DNA of 64,000 nucleotides from Thalassomonas viridans (GTDB lineage Bacteria; Pseudomonadota; Gammaproteobacteria; Enterobacterales; Alteromonadaceae): NCBI RefSeq assembly GCF_000948985.2, contig NZ_CP059733.1, positions 1,984,001 to 2,048,000 of the forward strand, read 5' to 3'. Shown piece by piece: positions 15,725 to 24,141 of this stretch (position 1 is its first letter; each line of letters starts with the position of its first letter). The notes under the pieces were generated by a model. It saw only the letters and a program-made list of their open reading frames with translations, ran no database searches and was not told where the DNA came from. The position numbers and the translations under genes were made by a program.

Positions 15725-17770
15725 ATGAATAACACCAAGAGTAATCGTTTAAAGCTGTTGGCTATCGCGACAGCATCTGTGATGACGTTAAGCAGTGCGG
15801 CGTCATATGCATTGGCCCGGGCTGAAATAACACCGGTTCAGGGGAAAGTGGCGAGCACGGTCAAGCATAACTTTGGCTCAACCCAGTACGTTAATATGCT
15901 TGACGGCGCAGAAAAAAAGGTTTTCTTAGCATTGCTGGCGAAACACGGCTACAGCCGGGACAATTCCCCTGAGTTATTTAATGAAATTGAAAAAACTACC
16001 CAGGCGCAAAAACTTGCCCTGGCATCAACGGGAGACTGGCAATCGGCATTTAATGGCGTGAAGACTTTATCGGCACAAACCTCGCTGCCGGTACTGTCCC
16101 CTTTGCAGGTTAATCATGAATCTCTTGGCAGCAGTGCCGTGTTAAATGAAGAAGTTTCCGATAATGTTATGAGCTTCACCTCATCGATCGGTGAACTTTC
16201 AACGCAAGGCGCGGTATACAGCGGGGTTGACTCGGCCGTACCGGAAGATACCCAGGGGGTTGAAAGAACACTGGTGATCAGCAGCTTTTATGATGCCGAC
16301 GGTAAAAGCATAGGGACAACAGCCCTGTATGACTCCTTTGACAATCAGGAGGTCAGGTTAAGAAGTGCAGTGGATGCCAATTACATTCTGAGCAATATTG
16401 ACCCCGAAGATCAGATCATACATAAAACTTTCAGAATGGTGACTTATTCCAGCAGCATCAAAACTTTGGCGGGGGATAATCAGGCGCAGTCGACCGTAGA
16501 AACCAATGCCATAGCTTTACCGGGCACTTACGCCAGAAGCATAGCCGAAGGTCAGCAGGCGGCGCTTGAGGTTGAAATGTACGATCCTAAACGGATCCGG
16601 GATGTTATCGACGGACAGACCCATGTCAGGGTTTGCATCAACCGCGGCGATGTTTTAGGTAAAAGTGGCTGTGATGTACCGGCAAACGGCAATTGGGATT
16701 TAACTTTCCCGATTAACGGTAAAGTAACCCTCAAGGGGAAATATCTGCTAGCCGATGAAACTAACGAGATCAGCGCCTCTATTCCGGGGTCTACCGATAT
16801 TGCCTTATGGCGGAAATCCGGTAATGAAGACGGTATTGCAACCGGTAAGTTACAAGGCAGAATCGATGCGGCGTCAAATAGCTTTAAGAATTACATCGAA
16901 CCGACTTATATTGTGGACGGAACGGAGACCTCAACCGTCTTTAGCTTTGATATTCCGCGAGAAGATGCTTATTTCGGGCGTGCAACCGAATATGAGGGCA
17001 GCGGCACTTCACCGGATGAAAATGAAGATAAAAAGCTCAACTGGAGCATCAATATGAAGCTGTTCAAAGATGAATCGGCAGATCCCTTCCTTTGCGAGCT
17101 TCTGAAGCAGGCCAATGGCACAGATCACTGCCTGGTTCCCCAAAACTTAACCTTAAGTACGGTTAACCAGGAGTCGTCGAACTTTCTCTGGAACGGCTTA
17201 CCTAAATTGTCCTTTGTCTACGGCTGTCTTGCCAAAGGCACCTTAGTGATGACGCAGTCAGGCAAAATGGTGCCGATTGAAGAGCTGGCCATGGGAGAAG
17301 TGGTTAAAGCCAACGGCATGGACATGACGGTATCCTCCCTGACCACAGGCTGGGAAAAAGAGATGTACCGCATTGAAACCGCAGATGAAAAAGAGCTGCT
17401 GCTTACCAGCACCCACCCTGTCTTTACCGAGAACCGCGGCATTATCTGGGCCTCGGAAATTGTGGCCGGCGATGTGGTTAAAACCCTTGATGGCGCAACT
17501 AAGGTGGTCAGCGCCGATAAAGAACACTATGACGACCGGGTTTATAACATCAAGGTGGAAGCTTTAGCGGGCAGCGAGAATATCGCGCAGGACCACAACC
17601 AGGCATTCATTGCCAACGGTCTTCTGGTGGGAGATGCCGTACTGCAGAACAAGCTGGCCAGCAAAAACAATAAGCGCATTGTCCTGACCAAAGAGCAAGC
17701 CTTAGCAACCATTCCACAGCGCTGGCATAAGGACTACCAGTTCTTAATGAGCAAGCATAGCCGGATGTAA
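15725..17770 (+). CDS. secreted protein with C-terminal Hint (hedgehog/intein) domain
   Basis: A 681-aa protein. It has a signal peptide (about 1-32, ending SSAASYALA), then some 470 residues of unrecognised, mostly beta-type sequence, and a Hint domain from Cys501. The Hint start (YGCLAKGTLVMTQSGKMVPI), the TSTHPVF block with its conserved His and the final DHNQAFIANGLLVGD are clear. The usual intein C-terminal splice residues are absent, so self-cleavage at Cys501 is more likely than splicing. About 45 residues follow the Hint fold. The gene follows the M4 peptidase gene by 150 bp and precedes the MACPF-like genes. Confidence 0.75.
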   Translation: MNNTKSNRLKLLAIATASVMTLSSAASYALARAEITPVQGKVASTVKHNFGSTQYVNMLDGAEKKVFLALLAKHGYSRDNSPELFNEIEKTTQAQKLALASTGDWQSAFNGVKTLSAQTSLPVLSPLQVNHESLGSSAVLNEEVSDNVMSFTSSIGELSTQGAVYSGVDSAVPEDTQGVERTLVISSFYDADGKSIGTTALYDSFDNQEVRLRSAVDANYILSNIDPEDQIIHKTFRMVTYSSSIKTLAGDNQAQSTVETNAIALPGTYARSIAEGQQAALEVEMYDPKRIRDVIDGQTHVRVCINRGDVLGKSGCDVPANGNWDLTFPINGKVTLKGKYLLADETNEISASIPGSTDIALWRKSGNEDGIATGKLQGRIDAASNSFKNYIEPTYIVDGTETSTVFSFDIPREDAYFGRATEYEGSGTSPDENEDKKLNWSINMKLFKDESADPFLCELLKQANGTDHCLVPQNLTLSTVNQESSNFLWNGLPKLSFVYGCLAKGTLVMTQSGKMVPIEELAMGEVVKANGMDMTVSSLTTGWEKEMYRIETADEKELLLTSTHPVFTENRGIIWASEIVAGDVVKTLDGATKVVSADKEHYDDRVYNIKVEALAGSENIAQDHNQAFIANGLLVGDAVLQNKLASKNNKRIVLTKEQALATIPQRWHKDYQFLMSKHSRM

Positions 17771-17799
17771 TTTAACGGTTAACTTTGAACCGGCGCACA

Positions 17800-17826
17800 A
17801 GCCACCCGGTTTGATACCGGGTGGCT
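17800..17826 (+). terminator. perfect 11-bp hairpin after the Hint gene
   Basis: AGCCACCCGGT (17800-17810) and ACCGGGTGGCT (17816-17826) enclose TTGAT. No T-run follows, so it is either a weak terminator or an mRNA-stabilising/attenuating hairpin between the Hint gene and the MACPF-like genes. Confidence 0.5.
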
Positions 17827-17995
17827 CCTGTGGCCGGACCTGGCTCATAAGGTGTGCCAGTTATTAACAACCTAAGCCTGGTTTTCGAATAAGCCTGGTT
17901 TTTAATCCGGCGGCTTACCTGTTATCCAGGTAAGCCTGCCTTTGGGCTGTTCAAAAACAGGCGTTTTTAAATCAGTAAATCAAGGGAGTGAAAAT

Positions 17996-19273
17996 ATGAC
18001 CATCACCACACATTACCCCAGGGGCAAGCTTAGGAGGGGGTTAACCGGCCTGGTGCTGACCAACCTGATGTTTGCACATTCTGCCTTTGCCGAAAGCGCC
18101 ATGTCCTTCGAGGCACTGGCAAGCTCTTTACCCGGCAGCGAATACGACACCGCTATCCTGGGCCAGGCGTATAATTCAACCAAACAGCTGATGTATCCGC
18201 TTAAATCCATCAGCGGGGTGGAGTCCAGGGAGAAGGGCAATACCCAGGCGACGATTTATGTCGGCATGGATTTAGGCTACAGCGAAGTGCTTAACCTGCT
18301 TGACGGCGCCGTCGACGGTTCCTATAACGTGCCCGCCATTCAGGTTTCGGCGGGCGCCAATTACGCCAAGCAAACCGCCGCGGATGAATTTACCAGTGTT
18401 TACACTATGCATGTCAGCGTCAAGCCCAAGAAAAAAGTGTTGCTGGCAGACCCTGATGTCGGCATCAGCCCGACCCAGGCCGCGCTGGACTGGCTGGCAA
18501 ACGATCCCGCCAATATCGGTGACCGTGTCGGCGATGAGTATGTTTCCGCCATCGAATACGGCGCCAATTTAATGGTGAACATGGTGGTTGAATACGCCAG
18601 CAAGGAAGACAAACGCAATATCGGCGGTTACCTGGATGTGTCCTGGGCGGGCAAGGTCTCGGCCAAAGGCCAGCTTCAGCTGCTGGATGAAGAAGTCAAG
18701 CAGTCGGTAAAAATCACCATTACCGCCAAGCAGTCGGGCGGGGATCCCACGCAACTGGCCAATATTCTGCCCGACGGCATCGCCAGCTGCTCGCTGAAAT
18801 CGCCGGAATTTTGTTTTGATATCTTTACCCAGGCGGTGGAGTACTTAAACAGCAATTTCCCGAACCAGTTTGCCACCCTGGAAAACTACAATGTCGAGCG
18901 TATCCATACCCAGCGCTACGATGAGTCCGGCAGCAATGCCCGCGAGCTTATTCCGCAGGCGGGTTATCAGGAGTTCAGCCTGCTGATGAGAATGAAAAAA
19001 CGCGATCTGTATGACGACTATGTCACCTCGATATTGCACCACAGACGGGCGAGGAGCCTGCTGCAAAACTATGCCAGCCGCCTGACGCCTCAGCAGGAAG
19101 ACTACATTGAACAGATTAGCGAATACAGCCTGGACAATGCCAGCGTTTATGAGATGACCCTGGCCCTTTGCCAGTCCAAACCCTTTGCTGATGAATGCCA
19201 AAACAGCATAGACAATATCGGCCAGTACCTTAAAGCCTACGATGAAGACTATCTAAATCTTGGAGTGATCTGA
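17996..19273 (+). CDS. secreted MACPF/CDC-like protein 1
   Basis: The ATG at 17996, with AAGGGAG before it, gives 425 aa with a signal peptide (about 1-32, LMFAHSAFAESA). The sequence has the order expected of the membrane-attack-complex/perforin-cytolysin fold. A strand-helix region (YSEVLNLLDGAVDGS) is followed by a GDEYVSAIEYGANL motif at 179. Next come an amphipathic segment of alternating pattern (IGGYLDVSWAGKVSAKGQ) and a GGDP turn at 248-251. The C-terminal third is helical. There is no CDC undecapeptide. Assignment rests on motif order and on two paralogues in the same operon. A secreted pore-forming role is inferred. The next gene begins 3 bp after the stop. Confidence 0.6.
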   Translation: MTITTHYPRGKLRRGLTGLVLTNLMFAHSAFAESAMSFEALASSLPGSEYDTAILGQAYNSTKQLMYPLKSISGVESREKGNTQATIYVGMDLGYSEVLNLLDGAVDGSYNVPAIQVSAGANYAKQTAADEFTSVYTMHVSVKPKKKVLLADPDVGISPTQAALDWLANDPANIGDRVGDEYVSAIEYGANLMVNMVVEYASKEDKRNIGGYLDVSWAGKVSAKGQLQLLDEEVKQSVKITITAKQSGGDPTQLANILPDGIASCSLKSPEFCFDIFTQAVEYLNSNFPNQFATLENYNVERIHTQRYDESGSNARELIPQAGYQEFSLLMRMKKRDLYDDYVTSILHHRRARSLLQNYASRLTPQQEDYIEQISEYSLDNASVYEMTLALCQSKPFADECQNSIDNIGQYLKAYDEDYLNLGVI

Positions 19274-19275
19274 AC

Positions 19276-20106
19276 ATGAAACGAGTTAATGGATTAAAAC
19301 ATGCAGTGCTATTGGGCCTTTTCAGCTCGGTTTCACTCTTTAGCGCGCAGAGCCAGGCGGATGAAGGCTGGAACGACATTCTCACCAAGCAGGAAGCGAC
19401 CGGCCGTTTTGAATGGATAGAGTCTTGCCACTCTTATATGCTGGTTGATTTGTGGGAGCGGATATTCGGCAGCCTGGATGAGGACGATGCCACTAAGATC
19501 GCCCAACTCAAGGCCCTGTTGCTGGAAAAAGAGGGTAGCCCGGCGGCTTATCCCCAATACCTGACTTTCGGCAAAAAGGACTTTACCAACCCGGAAAACT
19601 GGTATGCCGGTACGGATAAAACCCAGTCCTGTAAAGCCATACCTTCAAGCTATAAGGTCCTTGGCGCCATCACCAGCTTTGACCTGCAGACATACTGTAA
19701 CAGTGCGCCGACACATGCCGGCTTTATCTGGGTAAAAGACGTGACCATAGGCAACCAGACACACAGCAGCGGCTCGGGCGGCTATACCAACCAGTTTGCC
19801 AAAGTGTTCAAGGTGAAACGTGAAAACACCTACAACTATAACCTACAGGCCGGTTATGCCATCAATTCCCCCGCCAGCTGGAAAATGTGGATAGATTACA
19901 ACCAGGACGGCGATTTCAGCGACAGCGGCGAACTGATAGTCCACCAATATAACGATCCGGATTCAGGTCAGTTTACCGTCCCTGCCGGCGCCAAGCCCGG
20001 TTATACCAAAATGCGACTGCAAGCCTCCTATAGCGGCGGCACAATCGATCCCTGCGGCGGTTTTTTTGCCGGTGAAATTGAAGACTTTGTCTTGTCCGTA
20101 GAATAA
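19276..20106 (+). CDS. secreted GEVED-domain protein
   Basis: A 276-aa protein with a signal peptide (about 1-28, ending AQSQA). It has a novel N-terminal part (about 30-130, two Cys) and a GEVED domain (about 140-276: KMWIDYNQDGDFSDSGE and CGGFFAGEIEDFVLSVE). The same domain ends the M4 peptidase of this block. GEVED domains are known as C-terminal modules of secreted peptidases and adhesins; binding or sorting functions are suspected only. The gene sits between two MACPF-like genes with gaps of 2 and 13 bp, so it is cotranscribed with them and may be an accessory subunit. Confidence 0.7.
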   Translation: MKRVNGLKHAVLLGLFSSVSLFSAQSQADEGWNDILTKQEATGRFEWIESCHSYMLVDLWERIFGSLDEDDATKIAQLKALLLEKEGSPAAYPQYLTFGKKDFTNPENWYAGTDKTQSCKAIPSSYKVLGAITSFDLQTYCNSAPTHAGFIWVKDVTIGNQTHSSGSGGYTNQFAKVFKVKRENTYNYNLQAGYAINSPASWKMWIDYNQDGDFSDSGELIVHQYNDPDSGQFTVPAGAKPGYTKMRLQASYSGGTIDPCGGFFAGEIEDFVLSVE

Positions 20107-20119
20107 TGAGGCCTAAAAA

Positions 20120-21658
20120 ATGAATAGTTTTGTTAACAACCTAGCCTGCGGCAAGTTTGCCCGGCTTACCGCACTTGCTTCGGTGATGGCGCTACCGGCG
20201 TTATCCAATATCGGCCTGGCACAAGCCAGCCAGATCCCGGCAACCGTCAGCGATCATATTGTCCTGGGAACCGCTTATGACAGCGGCCGGGAAAAATTTC
20301 TCAATCACCAGCCGGTAGCGGGTTGCGTGCATTTAAGCGGCAATACCGAGGCGAATGTCACCTATAAAAATGATACCAGCTATGATGACGTGCTCAGCAT
20401 GTTAAACGGCGGTGTGGAAGTCGGCATCGACTTCCCTGTGGTCAGGGCAAATGCCGGGGCAACCCTGGCGACCGAAACCGCCTCGTCGAAATATGTCAGC
20501 TCGTTCAGCCTGTACTCTTATGTCTCGCCGCCGAAAGAGAAGTATTCCCCGGTGGACGTCAATAAAGGTTATACCCTGTCAACAACCGGCAACGAGCTGG
20601 TGCAGCAGACGGCGGGGGAAATATATGATGTCGCCGGTGATGAATTTGTCAGTGAAATCTCATACGGCGCCTATATGCTGGTGAATATGCGCATTGAATA
20701 CCTTAACGAGCGCGATAAACTGGAGATTGGCGGCGAGCTGGATGTGGATATCGCCGGCGGTGTCGTCAATGTCAACGGCCGGTTAAACTACCTTGACGAA
20801 GAAGAAAAACAGTCGGTGCGTATCGTGGTGCGCTCGCTGCAAAACGGCGGCGACCCGCTGGCGTTATTCCAGACCATTCCAAGCAATATCATGGCCTGTA
20901 CCCTGGAAAACCCGGCGCCGTGCTTTGATTTGCTGAAACGTTCGGTGGACTATGCCAAAAATACCTTCCCGGATCAGCTCAGGGTCATTCAGGGCTCAGA
21001 TCAGGGTTGCAAGTCAATTTTAGACCCCTCTGAAAATGCCGGCTACAATGTCGTTTCATACACCACCTCCCGTTACGACCAGGCCAGCGTTGAGCTGTTG
21101 CAACTGGTTGATCAGTATGAGCCCATTAACTGGACCACGACGACTTTGATCAGGGATCACGAGAAAGACTACAAAGCCGCATTGATAGATCAGGAAAGGG
21201 CCGAACGCCTGTTAACCGAATACGGGGTATGGCTGGATGACACCCATGCCGAGCAGCTGAAGGTGATCAAGGCACAGGCAAACAATAATGCCTGGCTGCA
21301 CTACCGCATCGCCCAATACTGCCGCGATAACCCTTACGGTACTGCGTGTCATGACTATAACAGCCAGGTGGATAACGAGTGTAATGCCCAGTCTGCCGAT
21401 AACATGTGTTTTGCCAGCTACGACGAGGCCCTGCTGAAAGTGGAGTCTGATATTGACCAGAGCAGCTGGTCGCAGTGTGAAACCGCCCGCAGCAAAGTTG
21501 CGCAAAGCGGCTCGGTTCAGGATTCGGTGACCCAGAATTACCGTGCCCTGGGATGGGCGCCTGTGCTGATTGATAATGCTAATCCGGTGTCCGGGGTTTC
21601 CGCCTGGATGCCATGTGGTTATGCGCTGACAACTTACGGCGATCACTTTAAAGGTTAA
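20120..21658 (+). CDS. secreted MACPF/CDC-like protein 2 with Cys-rich C-terminal extension
   Basis: A 512-aa paralogue of the protein two genes upstream. It has a signal peptide (ending SNIGLAQA), the YDDVLSMLNGGVEVG segment, the GDEFVSEISYGAYMLVN motif at 173 and an amphipathic stretch (IGGELDVDIAGGVVNVNG). A GGDP turn follows at 243, 70 residues after the GDEF motif, against 69 in paralogue 1. The helical tail is also shared. The last ~110 residues, rich in Cys (YCRDNPYGTACHDY, ECNAQSADNMC), are extra. GAGG precedes the ATG. Family assignment carries the same caveat as for paralogue 1. Confidence 0.6.
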   Translation: MNSFVNNLACGKFARLTALASVMALPALSNIGLAQASQIPATVSDHIVLGTAYDSGREKFLNHQPVAGCVHLSGNTEANVTYKNDTSYDDVLSMLNGGVEVGIDFPVVRANAGATLATETASSKYVSSFSLYSYVSPPKEKYSPVDVNKGYTLSTTGNELVQQTAGEIYDVAGDEFVSEISYGAYMLVNMRIEYLNERDKLEIGGELDVDIAGGVVNVNGRLNYLDEEEKQSVRIVVRSLQNGGDPLALFQTIPSNIMACTLENPAPCFDLLKRSVDYAKNTFPDQLRVIQGSDQGCKSILDPSENAGYNVVSYTTSRYDQASVELLQLVDQYEPINWTTTTLIRDHEKDYKAALIDQERAERLLTEYGVWLDDTHAEQLKVIKAQANNNAWLHYRIAQYCRDNPYGTACHDYNSQVDNECNAQSADNMCFASYDEALLKVESDIDQSSWSQCETARSKVAQSGSVQDSVTQNYRALGWAPVLIDNANPVSGVSAWMPCGYALTTYGDHFKG

Positions 21659-21675
21659 CCGTAAATAACCTGACA

Positions 21676-21709
21676 GCAGTGTGCCCGTTGTAAAGCGGTG
21701 GCACACTGC
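21676..21709 (+). repeat. 10-bp inverted repeat between MACPF-like genes 2 and 3
   Basis: GCAGTGTGCC (21676-21685) and GGCACACTGC (21700-21709) are perfectly complementary with a 14-nt loop. No T-run follows. It may reduce read-through or stabilise the upstream mRNA. Confidence 0.6.
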
Positions 21710-21768
21710 TTAAGGTGATGAATAGCCAGCGAGGAAAATTACTCCGAATGCAATCAGGAAGCACAGCA

Positions 21769-22893
21769 ATGTATAGCAGGCAGCATAACGTTAATAAAAA
21801 AACTTTCCCGGCTTTGAGCTTTTTCTTGTGGTTGTGTGCGTGTCTGTTTGGCGCTACGGCCCAGGCGGAAGTGTACTGGGTTGAAGATATCCAGCTGGAA
21901 GATTTGGGCAAGGGCTTTAATCCATACTCCCACGCCTTATTAGACAGCTGTGTCCAGGGAACGAGCATCAACCGGGGCACGGTAGCCAGCGATGTCCGCT
22001 TTTTGGGGAGCGGCAGTTTTTCAAGAAGAACCAACCAGATGTACGGAAAGTTATCCGGAGAAGTGGATTTTTTTCTTTTTGGCGGCGGCGCCAGTGTGGA
22101 AATGACCTCCAGGCTTTCCAATACCGACCGCTCTTTCAGTTCCGTGCTGGAGCTGGCGGTTGACGGCGGCGGGGTTTCCCTGGAAGGGCGCGATGAAGTC
22201 GATGTCAGCGACAAGCATTGCGGTGACGAATTTATCTACCATATCAAACTTGGCCATAAGCTGTATTTGTCCACCAAGCTTTATTTCTCCTCCCGGGAAT
22301 CCTATGAAAAGTTTGTCACTAAGATAAAGATAAAAGTCTTATTTGTGACCAAAACAAAAACCATAGTGGATGAAGTAAGGGAGTTCGATGAGCAGGCAAG
22401 GTATGTTATCGAACTGGTTTCCCCCAATAACTTGCCTGAGCCACTGAAAGATATCATGACCAACAACAGGACCAACTGTAAAATAGATAACCTGGACGAC
22501 TGTGTTGCCACCACAGAAAAACTGTTTATTTATCTGTTTTCGCCGACCGGTTACGGCCGGGATATCCAGCCGGAAGACTTTCTGCCGGTGTCGGTGGAAA
22601 CTCGCTCGTATCAGGAATCGGGTCATTTAAATGTCCAGGAGGTCAGTTTGCCGGCGGATCCCCGTTTGCAGACCTGGTATCAGCAAATAAAGGACATTCT
22701 GGTCAGCCGGACTCAGGAACGGGATTATTTGTTGGCGACCTGCGAAGGTAATACCGACTGCACAGATCAGGCTGTTGATATTAACCGTATTATTTTATTG
22801 GGTAATGTCACCCTGGATGTCTGTCGCACCAGTGATGTCCCGGCATGTGAGTCGCAATATAATGATTTTATCAGTGAAAATGATAAGTTGTAA
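21769..22893 (+). CDS. secreted MACPF/CDC-like protein 3 (most divergent)
   Basis: I choose the ATG at 21769, seven bases after AGGAAG, which puts a signal peptide at the N-terminus (FFLWLCACLFGATAQA); in-frame starts at 21715 and 21748 would bury it. The product is 374 aa. It shares the motif order of the two paralogues: glycine-rich strand region (FGGGASVEMTSRL), CGDEFIYHIKLGHKLYLSTK, and a charged strand pair (FVTKIKIKVLFVTKTK). Helical C-terminal residues with several Cys follow. It lacks the GGDP turn and is only distantly similar. It may be a second component of a two-protein pore, as in other MACPF systems (inference). Confidence 0.5.
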   Translation: MYSRQHNVNKKTFPALSFFLWLCACLFGATAQAEVYWVEDIQLEDLGKGFNPYSHALLDSCVQGTSINRGTVASDVRFLGSGSFSRRTNQMYGKLSGEVDFFLFGGGASVEMTSRLSNTDRSFSSVLELAVDGGGVSLEGRDEVDVSDKHCGDEFIYHIKLGHKLYLSTKLYFSSRESYEKFVTKIKIKVLFVTKTKTIVDEVREFDEQARYVIELVSPNNLPEPLKDIMTNNRTNCKIDNLDDCVATTEKLFIYLFSPTGYGRDIQPEDFLPVSVETRSYQESGHLNVQEVSLPADPRLQTWYQQIKDILVSRTQERDYLLATCEGNTDCTDQAVDINRIILLGNVTLDVCRTSDVPACESQYNDFISENDKL

Positions 22894-22907
22894 CCAAACT
22901 TGTTGCT

Positions 22908-22931
22908 AAAGGGCAAAAGAGCCTTTGTTTT
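22908..22931 (+). terminator. terminator of the MACPF-like block
   Basis: AAAGGGC (22908-22914) and GCCTTTG (22921-22927) form the stem and TTT(T) follows. It closes the secreted-protein block. Confidence 0.65.
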
Positions 22932-23221
22932 GCTGCCGTCAGGTTGGTTATATGGTTAAACTCTGCTTTTGAGCAGGCGATAGATAGTTTGCCTGGATGA
23001 AAGCGGGACATCAACCACTCACACTTCTACGAAAGGTTATGGTTTAAGTGATATGCTCTTTGTTATTTACGCCATAACCCTTCATTTAATACACAATCAT
23101 TATTTATCATGGCGCTGGCTGGTTTAGATTAGCCCGAGTTCAGGCTTTTTATAACCAATTTAAAAAAATATCTATATTCCGTATGCCTGGAGTAGGGAAA
23201 CAAGTATCATATGGGCTTCAA

Positions 23222-23283
23222 GCGGGTAGTAAAGACCCGGCGGTTATTTACTGGTTTGGAGCTATATCCTGGAGCAAACCAGT
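23222..23283 (+). promoter_or_regulatory. structured leader upstream of ribA
   Basis: Two hairpins are visible: CGGGT/ACCCG (23223-23239) and a perfect 9-bp stem ACTGGTTTG/CAAACCAGT (23250-23283). They lie 60-120 bp before the ribA start. The FMN-riboswitch core is not present in full. The rest of 22932-23344 shows no gene; the ORF running into ribA from 23183 is taken as leader. Confidence 0.4.
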
Positions 23284-23344
23284 CTTAGACCTATCAAGTA
23301 TTAAAGTGAATGCTGCAAACTTGCATCATACGTCCGGAGAAATA

Positions 23345-23965
23345 ATGGTTAGTGTCAGAAATTCTGTCGTCATTCCCGTAGGGGAAAAGCAGACTCATGA
23401 AGCAAAATTTGTCAGCTTCCACGGTTTAAGCGATGGCAAGGAGCATATTGCCCTGGTTTTTAAAGAGGCTGATAGCGGGCAGGCTGTGCCTCTGGTCAGG
23501 CTGCACTCGGAGTGCCTGACGGGGGATGTGTTTCACTCCGCCCGCTGTGATTGCGGCCAGCAACTTGATGAGGCGATAGAATTAATGGCGCAAAAAGGCG
23601 GGATCTTGCTATATCTGCGTCAGGAAGGGCGGGGCATAGGTTTGTATAACAAGCTGGATGCCTACAGCCTGCAGGATACCGGGTTAAATACTTTTGAAGC
23701 CAATAATGCCCTGGGGTTTGAAAATGACTTAAGGGACTTCAGTATCGCGGCACAAATGTTACAGGCGTTGGGGGTGACTGAAATAGACCTGCTCACCAAT
23801 AACCCGGAAAAAGTCGCCACCATAGAGCAGCACAATGTTAAGGTTCGCCGTCAGCAGACTACCGGTGTGTTTTACAACCGGCATAATGGGCATTACCTGG
23901 CAGCCAAGGCAGAAGTGGCTAAACACCACATAGACTTAAGGCGGCAAAATAAACTGGCCTCATAA
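23345..23965 (+). CDS. ribA: GTP cyclohydrolase II
   Basis: The ATG at 23345, preceded by CGGAGAAATA, gives 206 aa, the normal size of stand-alone RibA. The enzyme opens GTP to start riboflavin synthesis. The zinc ligands Cys57, Cys68 and Cys70 (SECLTGDVFHSARCDCG) and the GTP-binding RQEGRGIGLYNKL segment are intact, as is the LLTNNPEKV motif near the C-terminus. The open frame continues upstream to 23183, but that extension shows no family similarity. Isolated gene; convergent with the next. Confidence 0.95.
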   Translation: MVSVRNSVVIPVGEKQTHEAKFVSFHGLSDGKEHIALVFKEADSGQAVPLVRLHSECLTGDVFHSARCDCGQQLDEAIELMAQKGGILLYLRQEGRGIGLYNKLDAYSLQDTGLNTFEANNALGFENDLRDFSIAAQMLQALGVTEIDLLTNNPEKVATIEQHNVKVRRQQTTGVFYNRHNGHYLAAKAEVAKHHIDLRRQNKLAS

Positions 23966-24141
23966 GCGCCGGCTTGTTTTTGCTGTGATCCTGTTATCCG
24001 CAGCGGACGGGGGAAATTTATGGGTAAAGATGTGATTGGCGCAGGAGCAGCCCGGGGCCGTCACATCCGATGAGATTAAAGCGCGGCTGTTTATGATTTG
24101 CTTTTCCCTGTTTTACGACGAATAAGGGAATCTGCTGATTT

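Noticed and set aside
17225..17770. Intein in the protein at 15725
   Set aside because: No C-terminal splice residues and no continuing host protein; the C-terminal position fits a Hint autoprocessing domain better.
17996..22893. True cholesterol-dependent cytolysins
   Set aside because: No Trp-rich undecapeptide or domain 4 is visible; only the MACPF/CDC-type core motifs are present.
23160..23344. FMN riboswitch upstream of ribA
   Set aside because: Only fragments resemble the aptamer; the conserved three-way core and P1 closing strand are missing, so it is listed only as a structured leader.
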